This document shows, in pieces, positions 15,476 to 23,339 of a stretch of 64,000 nucleotides of DNA. Within the stretch, counting starts at the first letter, position 1, and every line of letters begins with the position of its first letter. Both the position numbers and the translations under genes were made by a program. Source of the stretch: Inquilinus limosus_F (GTDB taxonomy: Bacteria > Pseudomonadota > Alphaproteobacteria > DSM-16000 > Inquilinaceae); NCBI RefSeq assembly GCF_051487185.1, contig NZ_JAHVDK010000030.1:1-64000 (forward strand), read 5' to 3'. The notes beneath the pieces are model-generated. The model saw nothing but the letters and a program-made list of their open reading frames with translations, was not told the DNA's origin and did not search any database.

Positions 15476-17199
15476 GCCCCGCCGCCGGCTACGACACCAT
15501 CATCGTCGGCGCCGGCTCCGCCGGCTGCGTCCTCGCCGCGCGGCTGAGCGAGGATCCCGCCCGCCGCGTGCTGCTGCTGGAGGCCGGCGGCTGGGATCGC
15601 GACCCGTGGATCCACATCCCTCTCGGCTGGGGCAAGATCCTGCAGAAGCGGCTGCACGACTGGATGTATTTCTGCGAGCCCGAGGCCAGTGTCGACGGTC
15701 GCCGCGTGGAATGCGCCCGCGGCAAGGTGGTCGGCGGCTCCTCCTCCACCAACGCCATGGCCTATGTCCGCGGCAATCGCGGCGACTACGACCGCTGGGC
15801 CGCCTCCGGGCTGGAGGAATGGTCCTACGTCCACGCCCTGCCCTATTTCCGGCGGCTCGAATCCTGGGAAGACGGCGCGGATGCCTGGCGTGGCGGCGAC
15901 GGGCCGATGCGGGTGCAGCATTGCCGCTACCAGGACCCGCTGCTCGAGGCCTATGCCGCCGCCGGGCAGGCCGCCGGGCATGGCTGGACCGAGGACTACA
16001 ACGGCGCCCGGCAGGAGGGCTTCGGCCGGCTGCAGATGACCATTCGCGACGGCCGGCGCTGCAGCGCGGCGACCGCCTATCTACGGCCGGCGCTGCGGCG
16101 GCCGAATCTGACCGTCTCGGTCGGGTCGATGGCCACGCGCATCCTGTTCGAGGGAACCCGCGCGATCGGCATCGAATACGTCAAGGACGGCCAGATCAGG
16201 ACCGCCCGGGCGGATCGCGAGGTGATCCTGTCCGGCGGCGTCATCAACAGCCCGCAGCTGCTGATGCTGTCCGGCATCGGCGATCCCGACCGGCTGGCGG
16301 CGCAGGGCATCGGCACCCGCATCCCGCTCAAAGGCGTCGGCCGCAACCTGCAGGACCATGTCTCGACCATCCTGATGTACCAGCGGCGCGAGCCGGGGCC
16401 GTTCCACCGGATGATGCGGGCCGATCGGATCGTGCTGGAGCTCGGCAAGGCCTATGCCTTCGGCAAGGGCTTCGCCGCCGATGTGCCGGGCGGCGTGGTC
16501 GCCTTCCTGAAGAGCCGGGCGGAGCTGTCGCTGCCGGATGTGCAGTTCCTGCTGACTGCGGCGCCGCTCGGCGCCTGGCCCTATTTCAAGCCGTTCAAGC
16601 AGCCCTTCACCGATGCCTTCGCCTGCCGTGTGGTGGCGATCCAGCCGGAGAGCCGCGGCACCGTCTCCCTCGCCTCCGCCGATCCGATGGCGGCACCGGT
16701 GATCCGCCAGAACTTCCTGGCGACCGACGGGGATTGGAAGAGCCTGCGCGCCGGCATCCGGATGGCGCGGGAGGTGATGGCGCAGGGCCCGATGGCCCGC
16801 TTCGTCGCCCGCGAATCCGCACCCGGCGCGGCCAAGGCCTCGGATGCCGAGATCGATGCCTACATCCGCGCCACCTCGATCACCGTGCATCACCCGCTCG
16901 GCACCTGCCGGATGGGCGTGTCGGCCGATGACGGAGCGGTCGTCGACCCGCAGCTGCGGGTGCATGGCGCCGAAGGCCTGCGCGTCGTCGACGCCGCGGT
17001 GATGCCCGACCTGACCTGCGGCAACATCAACGCCCCGGTGCTGATGATCGCCGAGCGCGCCGCCGACCTGATCCACGGCGTGCCCACTCTGGCGCCGGCG
17101 GCGATCCCGACCAATGAAACAACCAATCATCAACCAAACACCGCTCAACCAAACAATACGGTTGAAACGGTCGACCAGAGGGCATACGGTCGTGGTTAA
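15472..17199 (+). CDS. GMC oxidoreductase, candidate 4-pyridoxate dehydrogenase
   Basis: This 575-residue GMC flavoprotein has the FAD motif VGAGSAG near residue 12, GGSSSTNAM in the second GMC signature and the catalytic segment HHPLGTC near the C-terminus. The M. loti 4-pyridoxic acid dehydrogenase is a FAD enzyme that I recall as belonging to this family. Position between pyridoxine 4-oxidase and FHMPC dehydrogenase makes that the best call, giving 5-formyl-3-hydroxy-2-methylpyridine-4-carboxylate. The GTG start is chosen for its overlap with a leader ORF; ATG at 15460 is the alternative. About 30 C-terminal residues, rich in Asn, Thr and Gln, are encoded by operator-like CAACCAA repeats and are not part of the fold. 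Confidence 0.72.
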   Translation: MSPAAGYDTIIVGAGSAGCVLAARLSEDPARRVLLLEAGGWDRDPWIHIPLGWGKILQKRLHDWMYFCEPEASVDGRRVECARGKVVGGSSSTNAMAYVRGNRGDYDRWAASGLEEWSYVHALPYFRRLESWEDGADAWRGGDGPMRVQHCRYQDPLLEAYAAAGQAAGHGWTEDYNGARQEGFGRLQMTIRDGRRCSAATAYLRPALRRPNLTVSVGSMATRILFEGTRAIGIEYVKDGQIRTARADREVILSGGVINSPQLLMLSGIGDPDRLAAQGIGTRIPLKGVGRNLQDHVSTILMYQRREPGPFHRMMRADRIVLELGKAYAFGKGFAADVPGGVVAFLKSRAELSLPDVQFLLTAAPLGAWPYFKPFKQPFTDAFACRVVAIQPESRGTVSLASADPMAAPVIRQNFLATDGDWKSLRAGIRMAREVMAQGPMARFVARESAPGAAKASDAEIDAYIRATSITVHHPLGTCRMGVSADDGAVVDPQLRVHGAEGLRVVDAAVMPDLTCGNINAPVLMIAERAADLIHGVPTLAPAAIPTNETTNHQPNTAQPNNTVETVDQRAYGRG

Positions 17200-17204
17200 G
17201 GTTG
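17120..17204. promoter_or_regulatory. CAACCAA repeat cluster upstream of the cupin dioxygenase gene
   Basis: CAACCAA occurs at 17120-17126, 17131-17137 and 17146-17152, followed by the inverse GGTTG at 17160-17164 and GGTTAAGGTTG near 17194-17204. The half-site is the same as in the inverted repeat at 15316-15334. The cluster overlaps the 3' end of the upstream GMC gene and lies just before the 17233 start, suggesting an internal regulated promoter under the same GntR protein. Confidence 0.55.
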
Positions 17205-17232
17205 AACGACAATCCAAAAACAGGGGTGCGAC

Positions 17233-18375
17233 ATGACGGACACGCGCGCCGCGGCGCAAGGGGCGTCCAATCGCGACGCCGCCCTGAAGGCGCTGTACGA
17301 TGACGTCTTCAACAAGAACATGTTCCCGTTCTGGGCCAGCTCGACCGACGTCGATCACGACGAGATCAGGCAGCTGATGGGCACCCAGAAGGCCGTGCCC
17401 TTCCTGTGGCGCTACCGGGAGGACATCGCGCCGATCCTGCAGCGCTCGGCCGAGCTGATCCACATGGACGATTCCGAGCGGCGCTCGCTGATCCTGGTCA
17501 ATCCCGGCCTGTCGCCGCGACGGGCGACGGTCAGCACCATGTACACGGCCTACCGGCTGAACGACCCGAACGAGGTGATGCCGCCGCACCGGCATTCGCC
17601 CAGCGCCATCCGCTTCGGCCTGACCGGCAAGAGCAACTTCACCGGCGTGGAGGGCGAGGACATCACCTTCGGTCCGGGCGACATGGTGCTGACGCCGATC
17701 GATGCCTGGCACAACCATGGCAACACGGGCGACGAGCCGGCGGTCAATCTCTCGGTGCTGGACCTGCCGCTGGTCGAGACTCTGAACGCCGTGTATTTCG
17801 AGCACGATTACGCCGAAGCCGGCGTCGCCAAGAAGGTGCAGAGCGCCCGCTTCCCCGACGACTATTCCGCCCGCGTCTACGGCGCCGGCGGGCTGCGGCC
17901 GCGCTTCATCGACCACCATCGCGGCTCCGGCCTGTCGTCGCCGATGTATGTCTATCGCTGGGACGCGATGCGGGAGCAGTTGGAGCGGTTCAAGGACTGG
18001 GACGGCGACCCGTATGAGGCGCTGATGATCGAGTATGTCGACCCGCTGACCGGCGGGCCGGTGTTCAAGACCATCACCTTCTTCGCCCAGATGCTGCGGC
18101 CGGGCGAGCGGACCCGCCCGCTGCGCCAGACCGCCAGCCTCCTGGTGGCGCCGTTCCAGGGCAGCGGCCATTCCATGGTCGACGGCAAGCGCTTCGACTG
18201 GACCGAGTTCGACACGCTGGCGGTGCCCGGAGGGTCGTGGTGCGAGCATGTGAACGGGTCCGGCACCGAGCCCGCGATCCTGTTCGTCGCCAGCGACGAG
18301 CCGGCGCAGAAGGCCTTCGGCCTGTTCCGCAAATGGGGCCGCGACGCCAGCGGCGACGTGGTCCGCATGATCTGA
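17233..18375 (+). CDS. Gentisate/salicylate-type cupin ring-cleaving dioxygenase
   Basis: This 380-residue bicupin is related to gentisate 1,2-dioxygenase. N-terminal segments NMFPFWASS and VPFLWRYREDI match that family, and PPHRHSPSAIRF supplies His119 and His121 with His160 in AWHNHGN as the Fe(II) ligand triad. The second cupin carries no His triad, as usual. The family cleaves the bond between a hydroxylated carbon and the neighbouring carboxylated carbon. The 3-OH/4-COOH arrangement of 4-pyridoxate and of 3-hydroxy-2-methylpyridine-4,5-dicarboxylate has the same geometry, so I infer a pyridine substrate. The gene heads a tight run with the LVIVD, RidA and GST genes and has CAACCAA operator-like repeats upstream. 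Confidence 0.8.
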   Translation: MTDTRAAAQGASNRDAALKALYDDVFNKNMFPFWASSTDVDHDEIRQLMGTQKAVPFLWRYREDIAPILQRSAELIHMDDSERRSLILVNPGLSPRRATVSTMYTAYRLNDPNEVMPPHRHSPSAIRFGLTGKSNFTGVEGEDITFGPGDMVLTPIDAWHNHGNTGDEPAVNLSVLDLPLVETLNAVYFEHDYAEAGVAKKVQSARFPDDYSARVYGAGGLRPRFIDHHRGSGLSSPMYVYRWDAMREQLERFKDWDGDPYEALMIEYVDPLTGGPVFKTITFFAQMLRPGERTRPLRQTASLLVAPFQGSGHSMVDGKRFDWTEFDTLAVPGGSWCEHVNGSGTEPAILFVASDEPAQKAFGLFRKWGRDASGDVVRMI

Positions 18376-18417
18376 CGGCCCGCCGGCCTCTCCCGTCCCG
18401 AACCATCCGAGGCCATC

Positions 18418-19545
18418 TTGCCGAGCTCCGCCAACACCACCCTCGTCTCGCATATCGACTGCCCCGGCGGCGGCCAGGTCTGGGTCGAGGGCACGACCCT
18501 CTATATCGGCCATATGCGCTGGCCCAGCGGCACCACCATCGTTGACGTCGCCGACCCGCGGAACCCGAAGGTGGTCGCCCGGCTGGAGCTGCCCGAGGGC
18601 TGGCATTCGCACAAGGTGCGCGTGGCCGGCGACATCATGATCGTCAACCACGAGAAGCTGGGGCAGAGCGGCCCGGCGGATTTCGGCGGCGGCATCGCGA
18701 TCTACGATGTCTCCCGCCCCAGCCAGCCCCGCCTGATCTCGAAATGGATGACCGCCGGCCGCGGCGTCCACCGCTACGACTTCGACGGGCGCTACGCCTA
18801 TATCTCGCCGACCGCCGAGGGCTATGTCGGCAATATCGTCATGATCCTCGACCTGGTCGATCCGGCCCGGCCGGTCGAGGTCGGGCGCTGGTGGATCCCC
18901 GGCCAGTGGACCGGCGGCGGTGAGGAATACCCCTGGGCCGAATGGGTGCCGCCGCGCTGCCACCATCCGATCCGGGCAGGCGACCGGCTCTATGTCAGCT
19001 ACTGGCACCACGGGCTGTTCATCCTCGACATCGCCGACATGGCGCGGCCGAAGCTGATCTCGCAGCTGAACACCAGCCCGTCCTTCCCGCACCCCACCCA
19101 CACCTGCCTGCCCATCCCGCAGCCGCTGAAGGGCCGGAAGATCATGGTCGTGGCCGACGAGGACGTGGCCAAGCTGCGCCCCGCCGCGCCCGCCTTCACC
19201 TGGATCTACGACATCACGGAGGAGCGGCTGCCGCTGCCGATCGCGACCTTCCAGGTGCCGGGGCTGGACCGGGACGGGGCGCCGCAGCCGCCGATGACCG
19301 GCTGCCATCAGCCGTCGGAGCGCTTCACCGGCACCGTCATTCCCTTCGCCTGGTTCGCGCAGGGGCTGCGGCTGGTCGATATCGCCGACCCCTTCGTCCC
19401 GCGCGAGGTCGGCCATTTCCTGCCCGACCCGCCGGCCGGCGAGGAGCGGGCGTCGTCGAACGACGCCACCATCGACGACCGCGGCCTGATCTACCTGATC
19501 GACCGGATCAACGGCGTCGACATCATCGAAACCAGCGTCTTCTGA
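18418..19545 (+). CDS. LVIVD-repeat beta-propeller protein
   Basis: This 375-residue protein is built of repeated blades reading like TTIVDVADPRNPKVVARLEL, GIAIYDVSRPSQPRLISKW, MILDLVDPARPVEVGRWW and LFILDIADMARPKLISQL, the LVIVD pattern of a beta-propeller. Unlike most LVIVD proteins it lacks a signal peptide and is therefore probably cytoplasmic. Conserved-looking polar motifs (GWHSHKVRV, HHPI, HPTHTCLPI, TGCHQPSERF) could build a metal or substrate site. The start is TTG. It lies 42 nt after the cupin dioxygenase and just before RidA, so a role in processing the ring-cleavage product is plausible but unproven. Confidence 0.72.
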   Translation: MPSSANTTLVSHIDCPGGGQVWVEGTTLYIGHMRWPSGTTIVDVADPRNPKVVARLELPEGWHSHKVRVAGDIMIVNHEKLGQSGPADFGGGIAIYDVSRPSQPRLISKWMTAGRGVHRYDFDGRYAYISPTAEGYVGNIVMILDLVDPARPVEVGRWWIPGQWTGGGEEYPWAEWVPPRCHHPIRAGDRLYVSYWHHGLFILDIADMARPKLISQLNTSPSFPHPTHTCLPIPQPLKGRKIMVVADEDVAKLRPAAPAFTWIYDITEERLPLPIATFQVPGLDRDGAPQPPMTGCHQPSERFTGTVIPFAWFAQGLRLVDIADPFVPREVGHFLPDPPAGEERASSNDATIDDRGLIYLIDRINGVDIIETSVF

Positions 19546-19556
19546 AGGGGGCTGCC

Positions 19557-19955
19557 TTGTCCGACACCGCAGACGCCGCGCCGCGCTACGCCATCGGCCG
19601 CAAGAATCCGAACCTGCCGTTCCACCCCGCGGTGCGGGCCGGCGACTTCATCTTCGTCTCCGGCCAGGTCGGCAAGGACGCCGAGGGCAACATGGTCCAC
19701 GGCACGATCGAGGAAGAGACCAGGGCCACAATCGAGGCGATCCAGCGGGTTCTGGCGGAGGACGGTGCGACTCTGGCCGATGTCGTCCGGGTCACGACTT
19801 ATCTCGAGGATGCCCGCGACTTCGGCCGCTACAACAAGATCTTCGCCGAATACTTCAAGGACGCGGCGCTGGCGCGAACCACCGTCGAGGCGCGCGCCGT
19901 GATCAACACCAAGATCGAGATGGATGCCATCGCCTACCGCCCGCTGAGGGGCTGA
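19557..19955 (+). CDS. RidA-family enamine/imine deaminase
   Basis: This 132-residue protein of the YjgF/YER057c/UK114 family has the FIFVSGQVGKDAEGN segment and a C-terminal VEARAVINTKIEMDAIA. The Arg near residue 113 aligns with the catalytic Arg105 of Escherichia coli RidA, so it is likely deaminase-competent. RidA hydrolyses reactive enamines and imines to carbonyls plus ammonia. It starts with TTG after an AAGGGGG ribosome site, 11 nt after the propeller gene. Opening a pyridine ring necessarily leaves an imine or enamine nitrogen, which would suit this enzyme. Confidence 0.88.
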   Translation: MSDTADAAPRYAIGRKNPNLPFHPAVRAGDFIFVSGQVGKDAEGNMVHGTIEEETRATIEAIQRVLAEDGATLADVVRVTTYLEDARDFGRYNKIFAEYFKDAALARTTVEARAVINTKIEMDAIAYRPLRG

Positions 19956-19977
19956 GGCGCGAGTTCGGGAGGCAAGG

Positions 19978-20580
19978 ATGATCAGATTGCTGGGCCGGCA
20001 CACCTCCGGCAACGTGCAGAAGGTGCTGTTCCTCCTCGAGGAGCTGGGCGTCGCCTATGAGCGCGAGGACTACGGCCGCCAGTTCGGCAACACCCAGACC
20101 CCTGAGTACCTGGCGCTGAACCCGAACGCCAAGGTGCCCACCCTGGTCGACGGCGACACCGTGATCTGGGAATCCCACACTATCCTGCGGTACCTGGCGG
20201 CGCTGCACGGCCCGACCCTGACCGGCGCGAACCCGGCCGAGAAGGCCGATGTCGAGCGCTGGATGGACTGGCTGCTGGCCAGCGTCAACAGCCCCTACGT
20301 CGCCATCTTCAAGGACGCAAAGAAGCCGCCGGAGGAGCGCGGCGCCGAGTTCGCGGTGCAGGGGAAGGAACTGGCGGATCTGCTGGCGATCGCCGACCGG
20401 CACCTGGCCGGGCGCGACTGGTTCGCCCTCGGCCGCCTGACCGTCGCCGATATCGCGCTGGGCCCGATCCTGAAGCGCTGCCTGGGCTTCCCGATCGAGC
20501 GACCGGCCTTCCCCAACCTGGATCGCTGGATGGCGGCCCTGGAGGCCCGGCCGGCCTTCCGCAAGGCAACGGCGGGCTAG
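19978..20580 (+). CDS. Glutathione S-transferase family protein
   Basis: This 200-residue GST has an N-terminal thioredoxin-fold domain (GRHTSGNVQKVLFLLEELG, cis-Pro segment NAKVPTL, and ESHTILRYLA) and an all-helical C-terminal domain. The residue facing glutathione appears to be Ser or Asn rather than Cys. In gentisate pathways GST-fold proteins isomerise the ring-opened cis product (maleylpyruvate isomerase); after a gentisate-type dioxygenase here, an analogous isomerase or hydrolase-assisting role is possible. It lies 22 nt after RidA. Confidence 0.85.
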   Translation: MIRLLGRHTSGNVQKVLFLLEELGVAYEREDYGRQFGNTQTPEYLALNPNAKVPTLVDGDTVIWESHTILRYLAALHGPTLTGANPAEKADVERWMDWLLASVNSPYVAIFKDAKKPPEERGAEFAVQGKELADLLAIADRHLAGRDWFALGRLTVADIALGPILKRCLGFPIERPAFPNLDRWMAALEARPAFRKATAG

Positions 20581-20651
20581 GAGGTGCCGGCTGTGACGGC
20601 CGCGGCCGAACGGGTGCCGGATTGGATGGACCGGATGGGAAGAGCTGGACC

Positions 20652-21488
20652 ATGCCCGTGGCGAGACTGAAGGAGCCCCCGGCGGCGCCGTCGACTGACG
20701 CCGCCCAGATCGCGGTCGAGGGGGTGTCGGTGACCTTCGAAATCCTCGGCATCCGGCAGCAGGTGCTGTGCGACATCAGCCTGACCGTGCCCAGGGGATC
20801 CTTCGTCTGCCTGATCGGCCCGTCCGGCTGCGGCAAGAGCACGCTTCTCAAGATGATGGCCGGGCTGCTGCCCCCGACCGAAGGCCGGGTCCGCGTCGCC
20901 GGTCTGCCGCCGGAGGAGGCGGTGCGGCGGCGGATCATCGGCCTGGTGTTCCAGGACGCGAATCTGCTGCCCTGGAAGAATGCGCTCGACAACGCGGCGC
21001 TGCTGCGCGAGGTGGCGGACCGGTCCCTGCCGCGGGCCGAGGTGCTGGAGCGGGCGCGGGCGATGCTGAAGCTGGTCGGGCTGGAGGACGCTGCAGCCAA
21101 GCGGCCGAGCCAGCTGTCAGGCGGGATGCGCCAGCGCGTCGCCATCGCCCGGGCGCTGACACTCGAGCCCGACATCCTGCTGATGGACGAGCCCTTCGGC
21201 GCCCTCGACGCGATCACGCGGGAGGAGATGAGCCGGTCGCTGCTGGAGATCTGGGAGCGCACCGGCAAGACCATCGTGCTGGTCACCCATTCGATCGATG
21301 AGGCGGTGCTGCTGTCGCGGCACGTCCATGTCATGGGCGTCGGGCCGGGCCGGATCATCGACAGCATCGAGATCCCCCTGCCCTATCCCCGCGGCGAGGA
21401 GAGCTACGCCGATCCGCGCTTCCGGGCGACGGAGAGCCGGCTGCGGTCGCTGCTGGTCCAGAGCCACGCTATGAGAGGCCGGTCATGA
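20652..21488 (+). CDS. ABC transporter ATPase, SsuB/TauB/ThiZ type
   Basis: This 278-residue ATP-binding subunit has Walker A GPSGCGKST, signature LSGGMRQRVAIARAL, Walker B LLMDEPF and a His switch in LVTHSIDEA. It belongs to the nitrate/sulfonate/taurine/pyrimidine import group. The ATG at 20652 is preferred; 20622 is in frame upstream. Its stop overlaps the permease start (ATGA). With the next two genes it forms a complete importer between the cupin/RidA/GST genes and FHMPC dehydrogenase. Confidence 0.92.
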   Translation: MPVARLKEPPAAPSTDAAQIAVEGVSVTFEILGIRQQVLCDISLTVPRGSFVCLIGPSGCGKSTLLKMMAGLLPPTEGRVRVAGLPPEEAVRRRIIGLVFQDANLLPWKNALDNAALLREVADRSLPRAEVLERARAMLKLVGLEDAAAKRPSQLSGGMRQRVAIARALTLEPDILLMDEPFGALDAITREEMSRSLLEIWERTGKTIVLVTHSIDEAVLLSRHVHVMGVGPGRIIDSIEIPLPYPRGEESYADPRFRATESRLRSLLVQSHAMRGRS

Positions 21489-22288
21489 GCGGCGCCACGG
21501 TCCTCGCCCGCCGGGGCGCGGCGACGGCCGAGTGGCTGCCGGCCGTCGTGCTGCTGCTGACCACCATCGCCGCCTGGGAAGCCGCGATCTGGATCTTCGA
21601 GGTCTCCAGCTTCATCGTGCCGGCACCGTCGGCGATCGGGGCCACCCTGGCGCGCGAGGCCGGGCCGCTTCTCGAGGCGACGCGGGTGACCGCGGTCGAG
21701 ATCCTGGTCGGATTCCTGGTCGCGGCCGTGGTCGGCATCGCGCTGGCCATGGTGATCGCCCGGTTCCGGCTGCTCGGCCGGGCGCTGTATCCGTTGATCG
21801 TGCTGTTCCAGACCGTGCCGAAGGTGGCGCTGGCGCCGATCTTCATCCTCTGGTTCGGCTACGACCTGGCGCCGAAGGTCGGGCTCATCCTGGTGATCGC
21901 CTTCTTCCCGGTGACGCTGTCGATGCTGGCCGGGCTGGAGGCCGCCGATCCGGGCCTCCTGTCGCTGATGCGGTCGGTCGGCGCCAGCCGGACCACGATC
22001 CTGCTGCGCATCCAGATCCCTTATGCCCTGCCGCAGCTGATGGCCGGGCTGAAGATCGCCGTCACCTTCAGCGTCATCGGCGCCATCGTCGGCGAGTTCG
22101 CCGGCGCCTCGGCGGGCCTGGGCTATCTGATCCAGTTCGCCTCGACCCAGCTGGACACGCCGATGGTGTTCGCGGCGCTGCTGGTCGTGTCGGTCGTCGG
22201 GGTCGTCTTCTACTACGCGATGGAGCTGCTGGAACGGCTGGTGGTGCCCTGGGCTCCGAAATTCGATCCGGCGCTGCGGTCCGCCTGA
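21485..22288 (+). CDS. ABC transporter permease, SsuC/TauC/ThiX type
   Basis: This 267-residue inner-membrane protein has about six hydrophobic helices and the BPD_transp_1 EAA loop (residues MRSVGASRTTILLRIQIPYALP). It is the membrane channel of the NMT1-type importer. It overlaps the ATPase gene by 4 nt and precedes the binding protein by about 35 nt. Confidence 0.92.
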   Translation: MSGATVLARRGAATAEWLPAVVLLLTTIAAWEAAIWIFEVSSFIVPAPSAIGATLAREAGPLLEATRVTAVEILVGFLVAAVVGIALAMVIARFRLLGRALYPLIVLFQTVPKVALAPIFILWFGYDLAPKVGLILVIAFFPVTLSMLAGLEAADPGLLSLMRSVGASRTTILLRIQIPYALPQLMAGLKIAVTFSVIGAIVGEFAGASAGLGYLIQFASTQLDTPMVFAALLVVSVVGVVFYYAMELLERLVVPWAPKFDPALRSA

Positions 22289-22323
22289 TCCGAGCAAACC
22301 CGAAAGGCCGCGGGAGGCTGACG

Positions 22324-23322
22324 ATGGTGAGGAGATCGGTCTGTGGGGTCCTGATCGGCTTGGCGGCGGCGATCCTGGCGGCCCCGGCCCTGGCCGCCGA
22401 CCAGGTGAGCGTCCAGCTCGACTGGGTGGTGCGCGGCAACCACGCCATGTTCTTCGTGGCGAAGGAGAAGGGCTATTTCGCCGAGAACGGGATCGAGGTC
22501 ACCGAGATCCGCAAGGGCACCGGCTCGCCCGACGCCATGCGGCTGGTGGCGAACGGCAACGCCGAATTCGGCTTCGGCGACCTGCCGACCCTGGCCGTGG
22601 CGCGGTCGCAGAACGTGCCGGTGGTGGCGCTGGTGGCGGTGAACCAGCGCTCGCCGCTCGGCATGATCGCCCTGGCCAAGAGCCATCAGCTGAAGGCGCC
22701 CACCGACATCAAGGGGCTGAACATCGGCATCCATCCGGCCGGATCGACCTACATCTTCTTCAAGGCATTCCTTGCCGCGAATGGCATGTCCGAGGCGGAC
22801 ATGAAGATGAGCAGCGTGTCGCCGCCCTATGAGAGCTATCTGCTGCTCGGCCGGGTCGATGCGGTGCCGGGCTACATCGATGCCGAGGTGCCGGAGCTGG
22901 AGGCCAAGGCCGGGGGCCCGGGCTCGCTCAGCATCCTCCTCGGCGCCGATTACGGCTACGACGTCTACGGCTCCGGCCTGTTCACCTCCGAGGCCATGCT
23001 CAAGGACAAGCCGGACGTGGTGAAGCGCTTCGTCGCCGCCTATCTCAAGGCCTTCCAATTCACCGCCGAGCATCCGCAGGAGGCCGCGGCGATCACCGCC
23101 AAGGCGGCACCCGGCTACTCCGGCAAGGAGGACGTGCTGGCGGCGCAGCTGCAGGCCGATATCGACCACACCTTCACCGATGCCGACACCAAGGCCAATG
23201 GCCTCGGCTGGATGACGAAGGAGAAATGGGCCAAGACGATCAAGGTGCTGACCGACCAGGGCGCGATGAAGGGTACGATCGCGGCGGATTCCGCCTTCAC
23301 CGACGCCTTCCTGAAGCCCTGA
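22324..23322 (+). CDS. NMT1/THI5-like ABC substrate-binding protein
   Basis: This 332-residue periplasmic protein has a cleavable signal peptide (VLIGLAAAILAAPALAA). The mature start VSVQLDWVVRGNHAMFFVAKE resembles the ThiY/NMT1/THI5 binding-protein family. Relatives bind pyrimidine thiamin precursors, and yeast THI5 uses pyridoxal phosphate, so a substituted pyridine ligand is reasonable. The gene sits 17 nt upstream of FHMPC dehydrogenase, and I infer import of pyridoxate or a B6 vitamer. The ligand is not proven. Confidence 0.85.
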   Translation: MVRRSVCGVLIGLAAAILAAPALAADQVSVQLDWVVRGNHAMFFVAKEKGYFAENGIEVTEIRKGTGSPDAMRLVANGNAEFGFGDLPTLAVARSQNVPVVALVAVNQRSPLGMIALAKSHQLKAPTDIKGLNIGIHPAGSTYIFFKAFLAANGMSEADMKMSSVSPPYESYLLLGRVDAVPGYIDAEVPELEAKAGGPGSLSILLGADYGYDVYGSGLFTSEAMLKDKPDVVKRFVAAYLKAFQFTAEHPQEAAAITAKAAPGYSGKEDVLAAQLQADIDHTFTDADTKANGLGWMTKEKWAKTIKVLTDQGAMKGTIAADSAFTDAFLKP

Positions 23323-23339
23323 GCGGCGGGAGCGGGACA

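Noticed and set aside
17120..17152. CAACCAA direct repeats as a CRISPR-like or tandem repeat array
   Set aside because: The repeats are only 7 bp with spacings of 11 and 15 bp; they fit regulator half-sites much better.
16081..19416. 1111-codon open frame on the minus strand
   Set aside because: It is antisense to the GMC, cupin and LVIVD genes, is a low-complexity His/Arg/Asp-rich translation with no family, and arises from GC-rich third-position bias.
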